A stretch of DNA of 64,000 bases from Bernardetia sp042180575 (lineage in GTDB: Bacteria > Bacteroidota > Bacteroidia > Cytophagales > Bernardetiaceae), in contig NZ_CP170094.1 in assembly GCF_042180575.1 (NCBI RefSeq), positions 5,828,001 to 5,892,000 on the forward strand, in the 5' to 3' direction. Shown here piece after piece: positions 41,496-50,353 of this stretch (position 1 is the first letter of the stretch; each line of letters opens with the position of its first letter). Made by a program: the position numbers and the translations under genes. The notes under the pieces are model-generated. The model ran no database searches. It saw nothing but the letters and a program-made list of their open reading frames with translations, and had not been told where the DNA came from.

Positions 41496-41503
41496 TACTT
41501 TTG
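41496..41503 (+). promoter_or_regulatory. -7 element immediately before the DMT gene
   Basis: TACTTTTG lies only 4 bp before the ATG at 41508. If used, transcription would begin at or near the start codon, giving a leaderless or almost leaderless message. No clear -33 TTG. Confidence 0.35.
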
Positions 41504-41507
41504 CGAG

Positions 41508-42434
41508 ATGAAACTACCTAAAATTGATAAAACTATTCTTGTTCATTTGGCTCTTTTTGCTGTTGCACTTATTTATGGTGCAAATTATACAATTGCAAAA
41601 GAAGTTATGCCACTTTATATTTCTCCTTCTGCTACGATTTTGATGCGTGTTTTGGGAGCAAGCGTTCTTTTTTGGATTTTGGTAGGAGGAAAGAAACTTG
41701 TTTTATCCAATAATAAAGAGAAAACTGTCTTGTTGCTTAGTGCTATTTTTGGAGTCGTAGTTAATCAACTTTTGTTTTTTGAAGGACTAGCACGAACTAC
41801 GCCTATCAATGCAGCTTTGATTATGACCACAACACCTTTACTTGTTTTGATTGTTTCGGCAGTAACTGGAGGAGAAAAATTTACTTTTTTGAAAGGTGTG
41901 GGAGTTAGTTTGGGGCTTTTGGGAGCTGCTATGTTGATTAGTAGCAAAACGGTTTCTGATTCTACACTTCCTTTTGCACTCGCTTTTGATTTTAATTTGG
42001 GTGATTTATTTATTTTATTAAATGCCACTTCGTATGCTATTTATTTAGTGATTGCAAAACCACTTTTGAAAAAATATTCTGCTTTATCTATCAGTAAATG
42101 GATGTTTACGCTTGCCTTGCCTTTTGTTTTGCCATTTGGTTTTTCTGATTTAGGAACAACTAATTTTGAAGCGATGCCAGCAGAAATTTATGCAGGAATT
42201 GGTTATATTGTTCTTTTTACTACCTTTTTTGCTTATTTATTGAATGCGTGGGCATTGCGTAGTGTTTCTTCTAGTGTGGTCGGAATTTATATTTATTTGC
42301 AGCCTGTTTTGGCTACTTTTATAGCCGTTGCATTGGATAAAGACTCACTTACTTTTAATAAACTTATTTGGGCAGCTTGTATATTTTTAGGTGTTTTTTT
42401 GGTAAGTAAAAAACAAAGTAAGAAGTCAATTTAG
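41508..42434 (+). CDS. EamA/DMT-superfamily transporter
   Basis: 308 residues, ten hydrophobic helices in two EamA repeats (about 10-140 and 165-300). Features include ALIYGANYTIAKEVMP in helix 1, AALIMTTTPLLVLIVSAVTGGEK at the end of repeat one, and SSVVGIYIYLQPVLATFIAV in repeat two. DMT proteins export amino acids, nucleobases or metabolites; the substrate cannot be told. It stands alone on the plus strand, divergent from rpoN. Confidence 0.92.
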   Translation: MKLPKIDKTILVHLALFAVALIYGANYTIAKEVMPLYISPSATILMRVLGASVLFWILVGGKKLVLSNNKEKTVLLLSAIFGVVVNQLLFFEGLARTTPINAALIMTTTPLLVLIVSAVTGGEKFTFLKGVGVSLGLLGAAMLISSKTVSDSTLPFALAFDFNLGDLFILLNATSYAIYLVIAKPLLKKYSALSISKWMFTLALPFVLPFGFSDLGTTNFEAMPAEIYAGIGYIVLFTTFFAYLLNAWALRSVSSSVVGIYIYLQPVLATFIAVALDKDSLTFNKLIWAACIFLGVFLVSKKQSKKSI

Positions 42435-42556
42435 AGGTAATTGAAGTGTTTTTTTTATTGAAGGTTTTATGTAAATTGTATTGTAAATACGACACATATT
42501 TTTTGGCGTTTAACAATAAGGAATAGAATTTTATTAAAATGGACAAGCTTTTCCTT

Positions 42557-42576
42557 GTAGCTTACTTTAGAGTGAG
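42557..42576. repeat. REP-like hairpin with GTAG foot, second copy
   Basis: GTAG then CTTACT-TTAG-AGTGAG, a 6-bp stem with one G-T pair; related to 24740-24761. The gap 42435-42695 holds nothing else I can support. Confidence 0.5.
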
Positions 42577-42695
42577 AAGATTGTACCTTATACTTTAGTT
42601 TAAGTAAAATTAGGTGATATAGGCAAAACAACTTGTATAGTTTATTTATTTCTTATTCCTAAGCACTATTTTTAAGAAATTAATCTGATAACTTA

Positions 42696-42980
42696 ATGAA
42701 AAACGAATTTATCTATCAAGACAAAGAAAATTTTAAAAATGAATTAATTACTCCTATTCTTGCTGAATCAAGTAAATATCAAGCATTTGCTACTAAAATA
42801 GCTGAACAAGAAAAAAAATGGAATGGTGTAGAGATAGACATCAAAAATTGCAAAGAAATCATAGAAGAAAAAAAGAAATTTGATGCAATGAAATTAGAAG
42901 AGGAAGTTTATAAAGATAGCGTTTTCTTTTTCTTAGATACACTAAACCGAGTTTTGACTTATGTTCAAGAAAATAATTTT
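42696..42980 (+). pseudogene. 5' part of a helical-repeat (TPR-like) protein gene, cut by ISL3
   Basis: Encodes MKNEFIYQDKENFKNELITP to TYVQENNF, about 95 residues, before the element. Across the insertion, one copy of ATAATTTT restores QENNF-LDIEKIEKLKLAKL in frame, so this is the start of the gene continued at 44236-45170. A short read-through product ends within the IS at 43010. Confidence 0.85.
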
Positions 42981-44235
42981 GGCTCTTCCGACTTTTTAGC
43001 GATTATATGAATTTGACTATCATTCTCAATCTAAAATTTTGAAAGTTTCTAAACCCATACCCACTCCTTTTGAGGGTCTTAATTTTATTATTAATTCCCT
43101 CTACTATTCCGTTAGAATATCTATCTTTGAAGAAATTAATAATATCATTTTTCCAAGAATTAAACGTATTTATAAATCTATTTAGAGCCTTATGATTTAT
43201 TTTTTGAGCTTCTTCTATCCATTGGTCTAGTAGTTTTTTAGCTTCTTGTTTACTCAAATCAGTATTAAATATATTTTGTAATTCCACTTTCATAAAATAC
43301 ACCTGTCTAAGCGTTGAGCTAAACCTAAACGCTTTAAGTAAAACTCGTCTTTCTTTATAAGTAAGGTCTTTCCATGCCTTGTATAAAAGCCATTTTATTT
43401 GCTTGAAATGAACGTTTTTATCATCTTTTCGTCGTAATTCTTTACGAATGCTATCTAGCACTTTATTACAATGCTGAAAAAAATGAAAGCGATCTATTAC
43501 TACATCAGCGTTAGGAAATACTTCTTTTGCTGTATTTGAAAATCCCTCCCACATATCACAAGAAAATACTTCTATACTAGTACAAAAAACTTCGCCTTTG
43601 GATAAAAAATAGGCTTTTAAATACTCTTTATTACGGTATTCTAAAATATCCCAAACTTGACCTGTATCTAAATCTACTAAAACAACAGCATATTCCTTTT
43701 TTCCTTTTTTGTAAGCAAATTCATCAATACCTAAACGTCGAGGAAAATAATCTAGGTGTTTTTTTATCTCACGTTTACTATAGGTTTTAAAAATACCATC
43801 TAAAACATCCCAAAGTATGTTTTCTCGGATAGCTACTTCTTTGAAACTGCTATCTTTCAAACATAAATAAAGATATTTTTCCAAACGATGAGTTTGATTT
43901 TTTTGCTTAGAAACAAAACTAAAAACTTCTTGAAAGTAACGAGTACAATCTTGACAATGAAATTGACGAGAAGTTAAGTGTAAATAAACCTCTTTGTCTA
44001 AAATATTTCGGTCACGAACAATACGTTCTGAAGTAGAAGTCACTTTATTGCACTTTTTCAAGCAATTAGGACAAATAGAATCGGCTAAATTACTTTCTCC
44101 ATAAATAGTTAAGCGAAGTGGAGAAGATTCTATTTTCGTTACTGAAAAATCTGAAAAACCTAATAAAATTGCTATTGTGTTAGTATCCATAGAAAGGCTA
44201 AATTAAGAAATTATCGCTAAATTGTCGGAAGAACC
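42981..44235 (-). mobile_element. ISL3-family insertion sequence with 8-bp target duplication
   Basis: 1255 bp. Ends are GGCTCTTCCGACTTTTTAGC and, inverted, GGTTCTTCCGACAATTTAGC. ATAATTTT occurs on both sides (42973-42980 and 44236-44243), the 8-bp duplication usual for ISL3. One intact transposase gene. Confidence 0.94.
43003..44190 (-). CDS. ISL3-family transposase
   Basis: 395 residues. N-terminal zinc finger CPNCLKKC with a second CxxC pair (FHCQDC), then the DDE domain: LGIDEFAYKKGKKEYAVVLV, VVIDRFHFFQHCNKVLDSIR, and YSNGIVEGINNKIKTLKRSGYGFRNFQNFRLRM, the ISL3 end signature with the catalytic Glu in VEG. Length and motifs are complete. Confidence 0.95.
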   Translation of the reverse strand: MDTNTIAILLGFSDFSVTKIESSPLRLTIYGESNLADSICPNCLKKCNKVTSTSERIVRDRNILDKEVYLHLTSRQFHCQDCTRYFQEVFSFVSKQKNQTHRLEKYLYLCLKDSSFKEVAIRENILWDVLDGIFKTYSKREIKKHLDYFPRRLGIDEFAYKKGKKEYAVVLVDLDTGQVWDILEYRNKEYLKAYFLSKGEVFCTSIEVFSCDMWEGFSNTAKEVFPNADVVIDRFHFFQHCNKVLDSIRKELRRKDDKNVHFKQIKWLLYKAWKDLTYKERRVLLKAFRFSSTLRQVYFMKVELQNIFNTDLSKQEAKKLLDQWIEEAQKINHKALNRFINTFNSWKNDIINFFKDRYSNGIVEGINNKIKTLKRSGYGFRNFQNFRLRMIVKFI

Positions 44236-45170
44236 ATAATTTTTTAGATATAGAAAAAATTGAAAAACTTAAATTAGCCAAATTATTTTTTGAAGAAGCT
44301 AAGTTTGAAAAAGCACACAAAACCCTCAAACAGGAATGGATAGAAGAACTAATTACAGCTTATTTTAATAAATATTCTACTGACAGTTATTGTTCTGAAA
44401 AACAGAGAGAGGAGCTAAGAATACTTGTTTTTTTTGCCGTAATGAAAGTGAGTTTAATTATGTTTGTAAGCGATTTTTCTACTATTCCTTCAAAAGAAGA
44501 GTTAAATAAAATCTATGAGAGTTTGGAAAAATTGTTCTCTATTGTTCCAGAACCTAATTTATTAAATTCAATGTTTACTTTACTCGCTTTTACACTTGAT
44601 ACCCACAAAAGAGATGTTTTGGTACAAAAAGTAGAAGAACAACAGAAAAATAGTCAATCAAATTATACTTCTTTTTACAAAACAGAAGAAGCACAAATTT
44701 CAGGAAAAGCTCTAATTTCTCATATCATAGGAGATTTTTATATGCAGGAAAACAGAAATTTGTATAAAGCATTGACTTATTTTGAAAGTTCTTTACTAGA
44801 TTATCAAAAGTTGATTTCTATAAATTCTTTAAAATATCTTCCTCTGATGGCAAAGGCATATAAATATTTGGCACATACATATTCAAGAAAAGAAAATTAT
44901 ATTTTAGCTGTTTTCTTTTACGAAAAATGCTTTGTTCTTCTCAAGCAACTTCACAAAATAAATCCAAAAAAATACGATTATGACTTTTCAGAACACGTTT
45001 TTTATATGATTGGTTATCATCGTAGTAAAATGGAAGATACAGAGAAAGCCGTAGAATTGAGTAATCATTTTATTTCTAGCTATCCAAATGAGGAAGAATT
45101 ACCTTATTTAACTTGTTATCAGTTTAGAACAATAAGTTTTTTAGTTTTCTTAGAAATGCAAAAAGCCTAA
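44236..45170 (+). pseudogene. 3' part of the ISL3-interrupted helical-repeat protein gene
   Basis: Reading from the restored junction: LDIEKIEKLKLAKLFFEEAK, KTLKQEWIEELITAYFNKYS, then VFFAVMKVSLIMFVSD and on. A TPR-like helix pair is visible at YLPLMAKAYKYLAHTYSRKE / YILAVFFYEKCFVLLKQLHK. Total rebuilt length is about 405 residues. An internal ATG at 44442 allows a 242-aa product. The family is unknown; the helix-turn-helix repeat suggests a protein-interaction role. Confidence 0.8.
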
Positions 45171-45210
45171 TTATCTCACTATTATCAAGATAATTAGACT
45201 TTCAAAAACT

Positions 45211-45789
45211 TCACTCAAAATCTTTTACCTTTATTTTGCACATCTGTCCAGTTTTGAGATTGTGCCAAACGATTCCTTCAATTCCTGTATCGATTTGTTG
45301 ATTACCAAATTTTGTTTTTTGATTTGGAAGCCATTTTTTTAGCTGCTCAAAAGTAGTCGGTGCATTTTTATAAACTACTTTTTCTAACCAATTTTCTAAA
45401 GAAAAAATAAATAAAGTATGCCCTTTTAGATTCAATGGATTGCCTTGTATTTTTTCTCCTAATGCTTCTGCACTCCATTCTCCATCAGGAACATCTGAAA
45501 AATCAGTATTTTCTACAGCTTCAAAAATATATTTATCTTCCGAATTTTCTTTATTTGCATCTACATACCAAGGGTCTTTTATTCCGTTTGCTTTCTGTTT
45601 TTTATCTGGATTTCTGCGTTTTTCGACTCTCACAACGGTATGATTTCGAACAGTTATACGCACATTTGTTCCGTCTAATTTTTCGGTAGCAATGGCATTT
45701 TCGAAGTCAAAATCTGTAACGACGAGTTTATCATTTACTTTTCGGTTGGTTTCCCAGTTTCGGTCGAAAATGGTGGGTATTTTTTCCAT
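45211..45789 (-). CDS. RNA ligase of the RLIG1 (C12orf29/DUF5565)-like type
   Basis: 192 residues with the nucleotidyltransferase motifs of ligases: I, ATEKLDGTNVRI (Lys for adenylation); III-like, GEWSAEALGEKIQGNPLNL and HTLFIFSLENW; IV, GIEGIVWHN; V, CKIKVKDF. The GEKIQGNPLNL and IEGIVWH stretches match what I remember of the human RNA ligase RLIG1 (INGNPYGL; KIEGIVWH), which joins 5'-phosphate and 3'-OH RNA ends. It also carries the RRNPDKKQK segment that follows motif I there. No neighbouring kinase or phosphatase. The gene is single, convergent with the helical-repeat gene by 40 bp. Role: RNA repair, inferred. Confidence 0.75.
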   Translation of the reverse strand: MEKIPTIFDRNWETNRKVNDKLVVTDFDFENAIATEKLDGTNVRITVRNHTVVRVEKRRNPDKKQKANGIKDPWYVDANKENSEDKYIFEAVENTDFSDVPDGEWSAEALGEKIQGNPLNLKGHTLFIFSLENWLEKVVYKNAPTTFEQLKKWLPNQKTKFGNQQIDTGIEGIVWHNLKTGQMCKIKVKDFE

Positions 45790-45925
45790 ATTTTTTGAAG
45801 TTTAATTAATAAGGTTATAAAAAAGATTATTTACAGTCCAACTCTTAGAATTTTATTTTTGTTCCAAATGGGTAAAATAGTGTGTTTTGAATTTAATTTA
45901 AACAAACAAAATCATAAAAAAACAC

Positions 45926-45933
45926 TACCTTTG
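45926..45933 (+). promoter_or_regulatory. -7 element before the ABC-F gene
   Basis: TACCTTTG, followed by GCAGCCG, 47 bp upstream of the ATG at 45980. This matches TAnnTTTG. The nearest TTG is too far upstream to be the -33 element. Confidence 0.5.
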
Positions 45934-45979
45934 CAGCCGTAAAAAAGATAAAAAACTAGCAAAAATAGATATTTAAAAA

Positions 45980-47878
45980 ATGGCAGCAATCAACCTCATT
46001 TCGGGCGAGCATCTTTCAAAAACGTATGGAGATAGATTTCTTTTCAATGATTTGAATTTTGGAATTTCTCAAGGCGAAAAAGTAGCTTTAGTAGGTAAAA
46101 ATGGAGCAGGAAAATCTACATTATTAAAGATTTTAGCAAAAATAGTAAATCCTGATAAAGGGGATGTCAGTTTGCGTCAAGGTGTCAGAGTGGGTTATTT
46201 GGCTCAAGACCCAGATTTGCCATTGAATAAAACTATTTGGGAAGCCATTGTACAGGCTGATAGTCCGACTATTACGGCAATCAGAAATTATGAAAATTCT
46301 ATTTTGCCTGAAAATATAGAAGATTCGGAAAGAATGGAAAAGGCAATGAATGAAATGGAACGTTTGGATGCTTGGGCGTATGATGCCAAAATAAAAGAAA
46401 TTACTTCAAAATTAGGATTAGAAGATACTGAAAAATCGATTGCGAAACTTTCGGGTGGACAAAAAAAGCGTGTTGCGCTTGCAAAACTCCTTTTAGATGA
46501 GCCTGATTTGTGGCTTTTGGATGAGCCTACCAACCATTTGGACTTAGCGACTATCGAATGGCTAGAAAATTATTGGGCTTCTGCAAATACTACTCTTTTG
46601 CTAATTACTCACGATAGATACTTTTTGGATAAAATTTGTAATCGTATTTTTGAGTTGGATAACGGTCATATTTATCGTTATGAGGCAAATTATGGACAGT
46701 TTTTGGAATTAAAATCTGAACGAGTTGCACAAGCACACACCGAAGCAGATAAGGCATACCAGCACATGAAAAAGGAATTGGACTGGATTAGAAGACAGCC
46801 AAAAGCACGAGGAACAAAAGCAAAATATAGAGTAGAAGCTTTTGAAGGCATAAAAGAAAAGGCTAGTAATCGTCCAGAAGGAAATAATATGGACATTCAA
46901 TTTGGTGCAAAACGTCAAGGAAAGAAAATTATTGAACTTCACGATGTGAGTTTTGAGTTTCAAAGTGAAAAAGGAAAGCAGAAAATTCTTGATAACTTCA
47001 ATTACAAATTTGTAAGAGGAGAACGCATCGGAATTATAGGGAAAAATGGAGCAGGAAAATCTACTTTTCTTTCTCTTTTGACTGGCGCATTAGAACCAAC
47101 AAAAGGACATATCGAAAAAGGCGAAAACACTCATTTTGGTTATTATACCCAAATGCCACCTTCTTTTGATGACTCTATGCGTGTTATCGAAGTCATTCAA
47201 GCGATTGGAGAAATGGCGACAGTTTCGGAGGAAACCAAACATCAAGTTTCGGCTTCGCAGCTTCTTACTCAGTTTAATTTTCCACCAGCACAGCAATACA
47301 AAAATGTAGGGACACTTTCTGGAGGCGAAAAAAGACGTTTGCAGCTTTTACAGATTTTGATAAAAATGCCTAATTTCTTGATTCTTGATGAGCCTACCAA
47401 TGATTTGGATTTACAAACGCTTTCTGTTTTGGAAGAATTTTTATCTAATTATGGTGGTTGTTTGATTTTGGTTTCTCACGATAGGTATTTCTTAGATAAT
47501 CTAGTCGAACATCTTTTTGTATTTGAAGGAGAAGGAGAAATTAGAGATTTTAATGGAAATTATACTGATTATAGAGAAGAAGAAGCTGAAAAAATCAAAG
47601 AATCTCAAAACAAACCTTCTAATAAAAACGCTCATTCGATTGCGCCAGTAAAAACAAATTCTTCTAATAAACTAAGTTTCAAAGAAAAACAAGAGTTAGA
47701 AAATTTGGATAAAGAAATTGAAAAACTAACCAAACAGAAAGAAGAATTAGTTGCACTTATGAATAGTGGCGAAACAGATTATGACAAAATTTCTAAATGG
47801 AGCATTGAAATGGAAGTCATTGTTAATTCACTTGATGAAAAGGAAATGCGTTGGTTAGAACTGTCTGAAAGAGAGTAA
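45980..47878 (+). CDS. ABC-F family ATPase (Uup-like)
   Basis: 632 residues with two ABC domains and no membrane part. Domain 1: GKNGAGKSTLLKILA, LSGGQKKRVALAKLLLDEPD, LLDEPTNHLDLATIEWLE. Domain 2: GKNGAGKSTFLSLLTG, LSGGEKRRLQLLQIL, LDEPTNDLDLQTLSVLEEF. The linker (about 240-310) is the helical P-site motif that reaches the ribosomal E site. The C-terminal coiled coil (FKEKQELENLDKEIEKLTKQ) is of the Uup type. ABC-F proteins act on stalled ribosomes or on DNA recombination side effects (Uup). Frame and length are complete; a TPR gene follows 53 bp downstream. Confidence 0.94.
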   Translation: MAAINLISGEHLSKTYGDRFLFNDLNFGISQGEKVALVGKNGAGKSTLLKILAKIVNPDKGDVSLRQGVRVGYLAQDPDLPLNKTIWEAIVQADSPTITAIRNYENSILPENIEDSERMEKAMNEMERLDAWAYDAKIKEITSKLGLEDTEKSIAKLSGGQKKRVALAKLLLDEPDLWLLDEPTNHLDLATIEWLENYWASANTTLLLITHDRYFLDKICNRIFELDNGHIYRYEANYGQFLELKSERVAQAHTEADKAYQHMKKELDWIRRQPKARGTKAKYRVEAFEGIKEKASNRPEGNNMDIQFGAKRQGKKIIELHDVSFEFQSEKGKQKILDNFNYKFVRGERIGIIGKNGAGKSTFLSLLTGALEPTKGHIEKGENTHFGYYTQMPPSFDDSMRVIEVIQAIGEMATVSEETKHQVSASQLLTQFNFPPAQQYKNVGTLSGGEKRRLQLLQILIKMPNFLILDEPTNDLDLQTLSVLEEFLSNYGGCLILVSHDRYFLDNLVEHLFVFEGEGEIRDFNGNYTDYREEEAEKIKESQNKPSNKNAHSIAPVKTNSSNKLSFKEKQELENLDKEIEKLTKQKEELVALMNSGETDYDKISKWSIEMEVIVNSLDEKEMRWLELSERE

Positions 47879-47931
47879 ATAAAATTATTCGTTGGAATAC
47901 CACTAATTATAAATCAAAAAAAATAAAAAAT

Positions 47932-49167
47932 ATGGATACAACTTCTATTGTTTTGAGTCTAACTCTATCTATATTTATTGGTATTCCTTCCATTTTATTT
48001 TTAAATCAAATTGGTCGTACTCTAGTAGGTTCTTTATTCACAGTTCAAGATGTGGAATTGTATTTTGGTTCTTTGCTGCCAAATGAAGATGAAAACTTTA
48101 AAATTAACATCGGACGTTTTAAATTGATTTTTCTAAAAAACTATCTTTGGTACAAAGGTTCTTGTTATTTTTTAGGAGCTTGTTTTTTGCCTTTTCAAAA
48201 AAAGATGATACGTATAGCTTCAACATTTCTTGCTGTTTTGGTTTCTTTTGGATTATGTTACTTTATTATCCATTACAATTTTCCTAAAACTCTGCGAGTA
48301 GCAAGTATTCTATTTTTTGCATTGTCTTGTTTGAATATTTTATCTGCATTTTTGACTCAAGGTGAGTTTATAGAAAATACAGGAGGAACAGTATTAGAAA
48401 ACTCTTTTTTGTTTGACCAAAATCAATACGAATATGAGGAAGAGCAACAAAACTATTCTTATACAGGTTTAGACTTAAATATAGACCAAGATTCAACTGA
48501 AGTTTTTTGGTTAGGCGTTACCTATCATAACCATGGAGAATTTAGAAAAGCAATTCCTCTTCTAGAAAGGTCATTGGATAATCATGCTGAAAAATCTGAT
48601 GCTGCTTTACTTTTGTTACAATGTTATTTGATGATTGAGGAATATGAAAAAGCTGAATCGTTTTTGGAGTATCTGACAGATGAAACCAATTTTAATTCAA
48701 ATAATTACTATAACATAGGCTGCTTGAAAGCAAAATTGAAAAAACATGATGAAAGCATTTATTATTATGATAAATCACTAGAACTAAATGATAGTAATGA
48801 TACTGTTTTTAATAATAGAGGATATAGTTATAGTATTATAGAGGAATATGATAAGGCTGTTTCTGACTTTGATAGAGCATTAGAACTAAATCCTAAAAAT
48901 GCTTTTGCTTTCAATAATAGAGGTTTTGTAAAAATGAAATTAGGGAAATTAGAAGAAGGAATGAAAGATGTTGAAAAGTCTTTAGAAATAATTCCAAAAA
49001 ACTCGTATGCGTATCGCAATTTAGGAATTTATCATTTTGAGAAAAAACAATATAAAATTGCTTTGAGCTACTTCCAAAAAACATATCAGTTAGACAAAGA
49101 AACCCATTTGATAGAAGAGCATATTAGGGAAACAAAAGCTATTCTCAAAAGATTAGAAGAAAATTAA
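47932..49167 (+). CDS. Membrane-anchored TPR protein
   Basis: 411 residues. An N-terminal helix (SIVLSLTLSIFIGIPSILFL) and two more around 85-125 (FLAVLVSFGLCYFIIHY, VASILFFALSCLNILSAFL) anchor it. Residues about 180-400 are six or seven TPRs, e.g. AEVFWLGVTYHNHGEFRKAI-type, TVFNNRGYSYSIIEEYDKAV, FAFNNRGFVKMKLGKLEEGM, YAYRNLGIYHFEKKQYKIAL. TPRs probably face the cytoplasm or periplasm and bind partner proteins. It lies 53 bp after the ABC-F gene and 27 bp before aroC, all plus strand, so these three may share a transcript. Confidence 0.88.
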   Translation: MDTTSIVLSLTLSIFIGIPSILFLNQIGRTLVGSLFTVQDVELYFGSLLPNEDENFKINIGRFKLIFLKNYLWYKGSCYFLGACFLPFQKKMIRIASTFLAVLVSFGLCYFIIHYNFPKTLRVASILFFALSCLNILSAFLTQGEFIENTGGTVLENSFLFDQNQYEYEEEQQNYSYTGLDLNIDQDSTEVFWLGVTYHNHGEFRKAIPLLERSLDNHAEKSDAALLLLQCYLMIEEYEKAESFLEYLTDETNFNSNNYYNIGCLKAKLKKHDESIYYYDKSLELNDSNDTVFNNRGYSYSIIEEYDKAVSDFDRALELNPKNAFAFNNRGFVKMKLGKLEEGMKDVEKSLEIIPKNSYAYRNLGIYHFEKKQYKIALSYFQKTYQLDKETHLIEEHIRETKAILKRLEEN

Positions 49168-49194
49168 GAAATAGAATTTAAACAAAACAGAATT

Positions 49195-50277
49195 TTGAAT
49201 ACATTCGGACACATTTTTAGAATTACTACTTTTGGAGAATCTCATGGCGAAGGTATAGGCGTTGTCATTGACGGCTGTCCTGCTGGTTTGGAGATAGATT
49301 TGGATTTTTTGGCAAGCGAAATGAAACGCCGTAAACCAGGGCAATCCAAAATCACTACGCCACGCAAAGAAAAAGATGAATTAAAAATCTTATCAGGAAT
49401 CTTTGAAGGAAAAAGCACAGGAACACCCTTAGCTATCTTTATTCCTAATCAAGACCAAAAAAGTGGTGATTATTCTCATATTGCGACAAAATTCCGTCCT
49501 TCTCATGCAGATTATACCTACCAACAAAAATACGGAAACCGAGATTATAGAGGGGGAGGCAGAAGTTCGGCAAGAGAAACGGCTGCACGAGTAGCAGCAG
49601 GAGCAGTCGCAAAATTATTCTTAAAATCAAAAGGAATTTCTATTCAAGGATATGTCTCTCAAGTGGGAAACATTACATTACAAAAAGACTATTCAGAATT
49701 AGATTTTTCTAAGTACAATAAGAATAAAGAAAATATTATTCGCTGTCCAGATGAAGAAACGGCAACGAAAATGATTGATTTAATAGAAAAAGTCAAAAAT
49801 GAAGGCGATACAATCGGTGGAGTTGTTTCTTGTGTCTTAGAAAATGTTCCTGTGGGTTTGGGAGAACCTGTTTTTGATAAACTACATGCCGAATTAGGAA
49901 AAGCCATGCTAAGTATAAATGCTGTAAAAGGTTTTGAATACGGAAGTGGTTTTGAAGGCGTAAAACTCAAAGGTTCAGAGCATAACGATGAGTTTTATAC
50001 AGATGAAAGTGGTAGAGTACGCACAAAAACAAATCATTCAGGAGGAATACAAGGAGGAATTAGTAATGGAGAAGATATTTATTTCAAAGTTGCTTTTAAG
50101 CCTGTCGCTACGCTTATGCAAGATCAAGAAAGTGTTGATACAGAAGGAAATAAAGTTACTGTTTCTGGAAAAGGAAGACACGATCCTTGTGTAGTTCCTA
50201 GAGCTGTTCCGATTGTAGAGGCGATGGCTGCCCTTGTAATTACTGATTTTTATTTGAGGAATGAGGTGAATAAATAA
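49195..50277 (+). CDS. aroC: Chorismate synthase
   Basis: 360 residues. It makes chorismate from EPSP using reduced FMN, the last step of the shikimate pathway. Signatures: FGHIFRITTFGESHGEGIGV at the start, the RPSHADYTYQQKYGNRDYRG and GGRSSARETAARVAAGAVAK stretches, and GRHDPCVVPRAVPIVEAMAA near the end. The start codon is TTG at 49195, which gives MNTFG, the invariant N-terminus; no ATG is placed to replace it. It follows the TPR gene closely on the same strand. Confidence 0.96.
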   Translation: MNTFGHIFRITTFGESHGEGIGVVIDGCPAGLEIDLDFLASEMKRRKPGQSKITTPRKEKDELKILSGIFEGKSTGTPLAIFIPNQDQKSGDYSHIATKFRPSHADYTYQQKYGNRDYRGGGRSSARETAARVAAGAVAKLFLKSKGISIQGYVSQVGNITLQKDYSELDFSKYNKNKENIIRCPDEETATKMIDLIEKVKNEGDTIGGVVSCVLENVPVGLGEPVFDKLHAELGKAMLSINAVKGFEYGSGFEGVKLKGSEHNDEFYTDESGRVRTKTNHSGGIQGGISNGEDIYFKVAFKPVATLMQDQESVDTEGNKVTVSGKGRHDPCVVPRAVPIVEAMAALVITDFYLRNEVNK

Positions 50278-50353
50278 AATTAAAATCATTTTTGTTATAC
50301 GAAAAAATGAAACTGGCGTTATTATTATTTCTGATTACATTTTAGTTTTCCTA

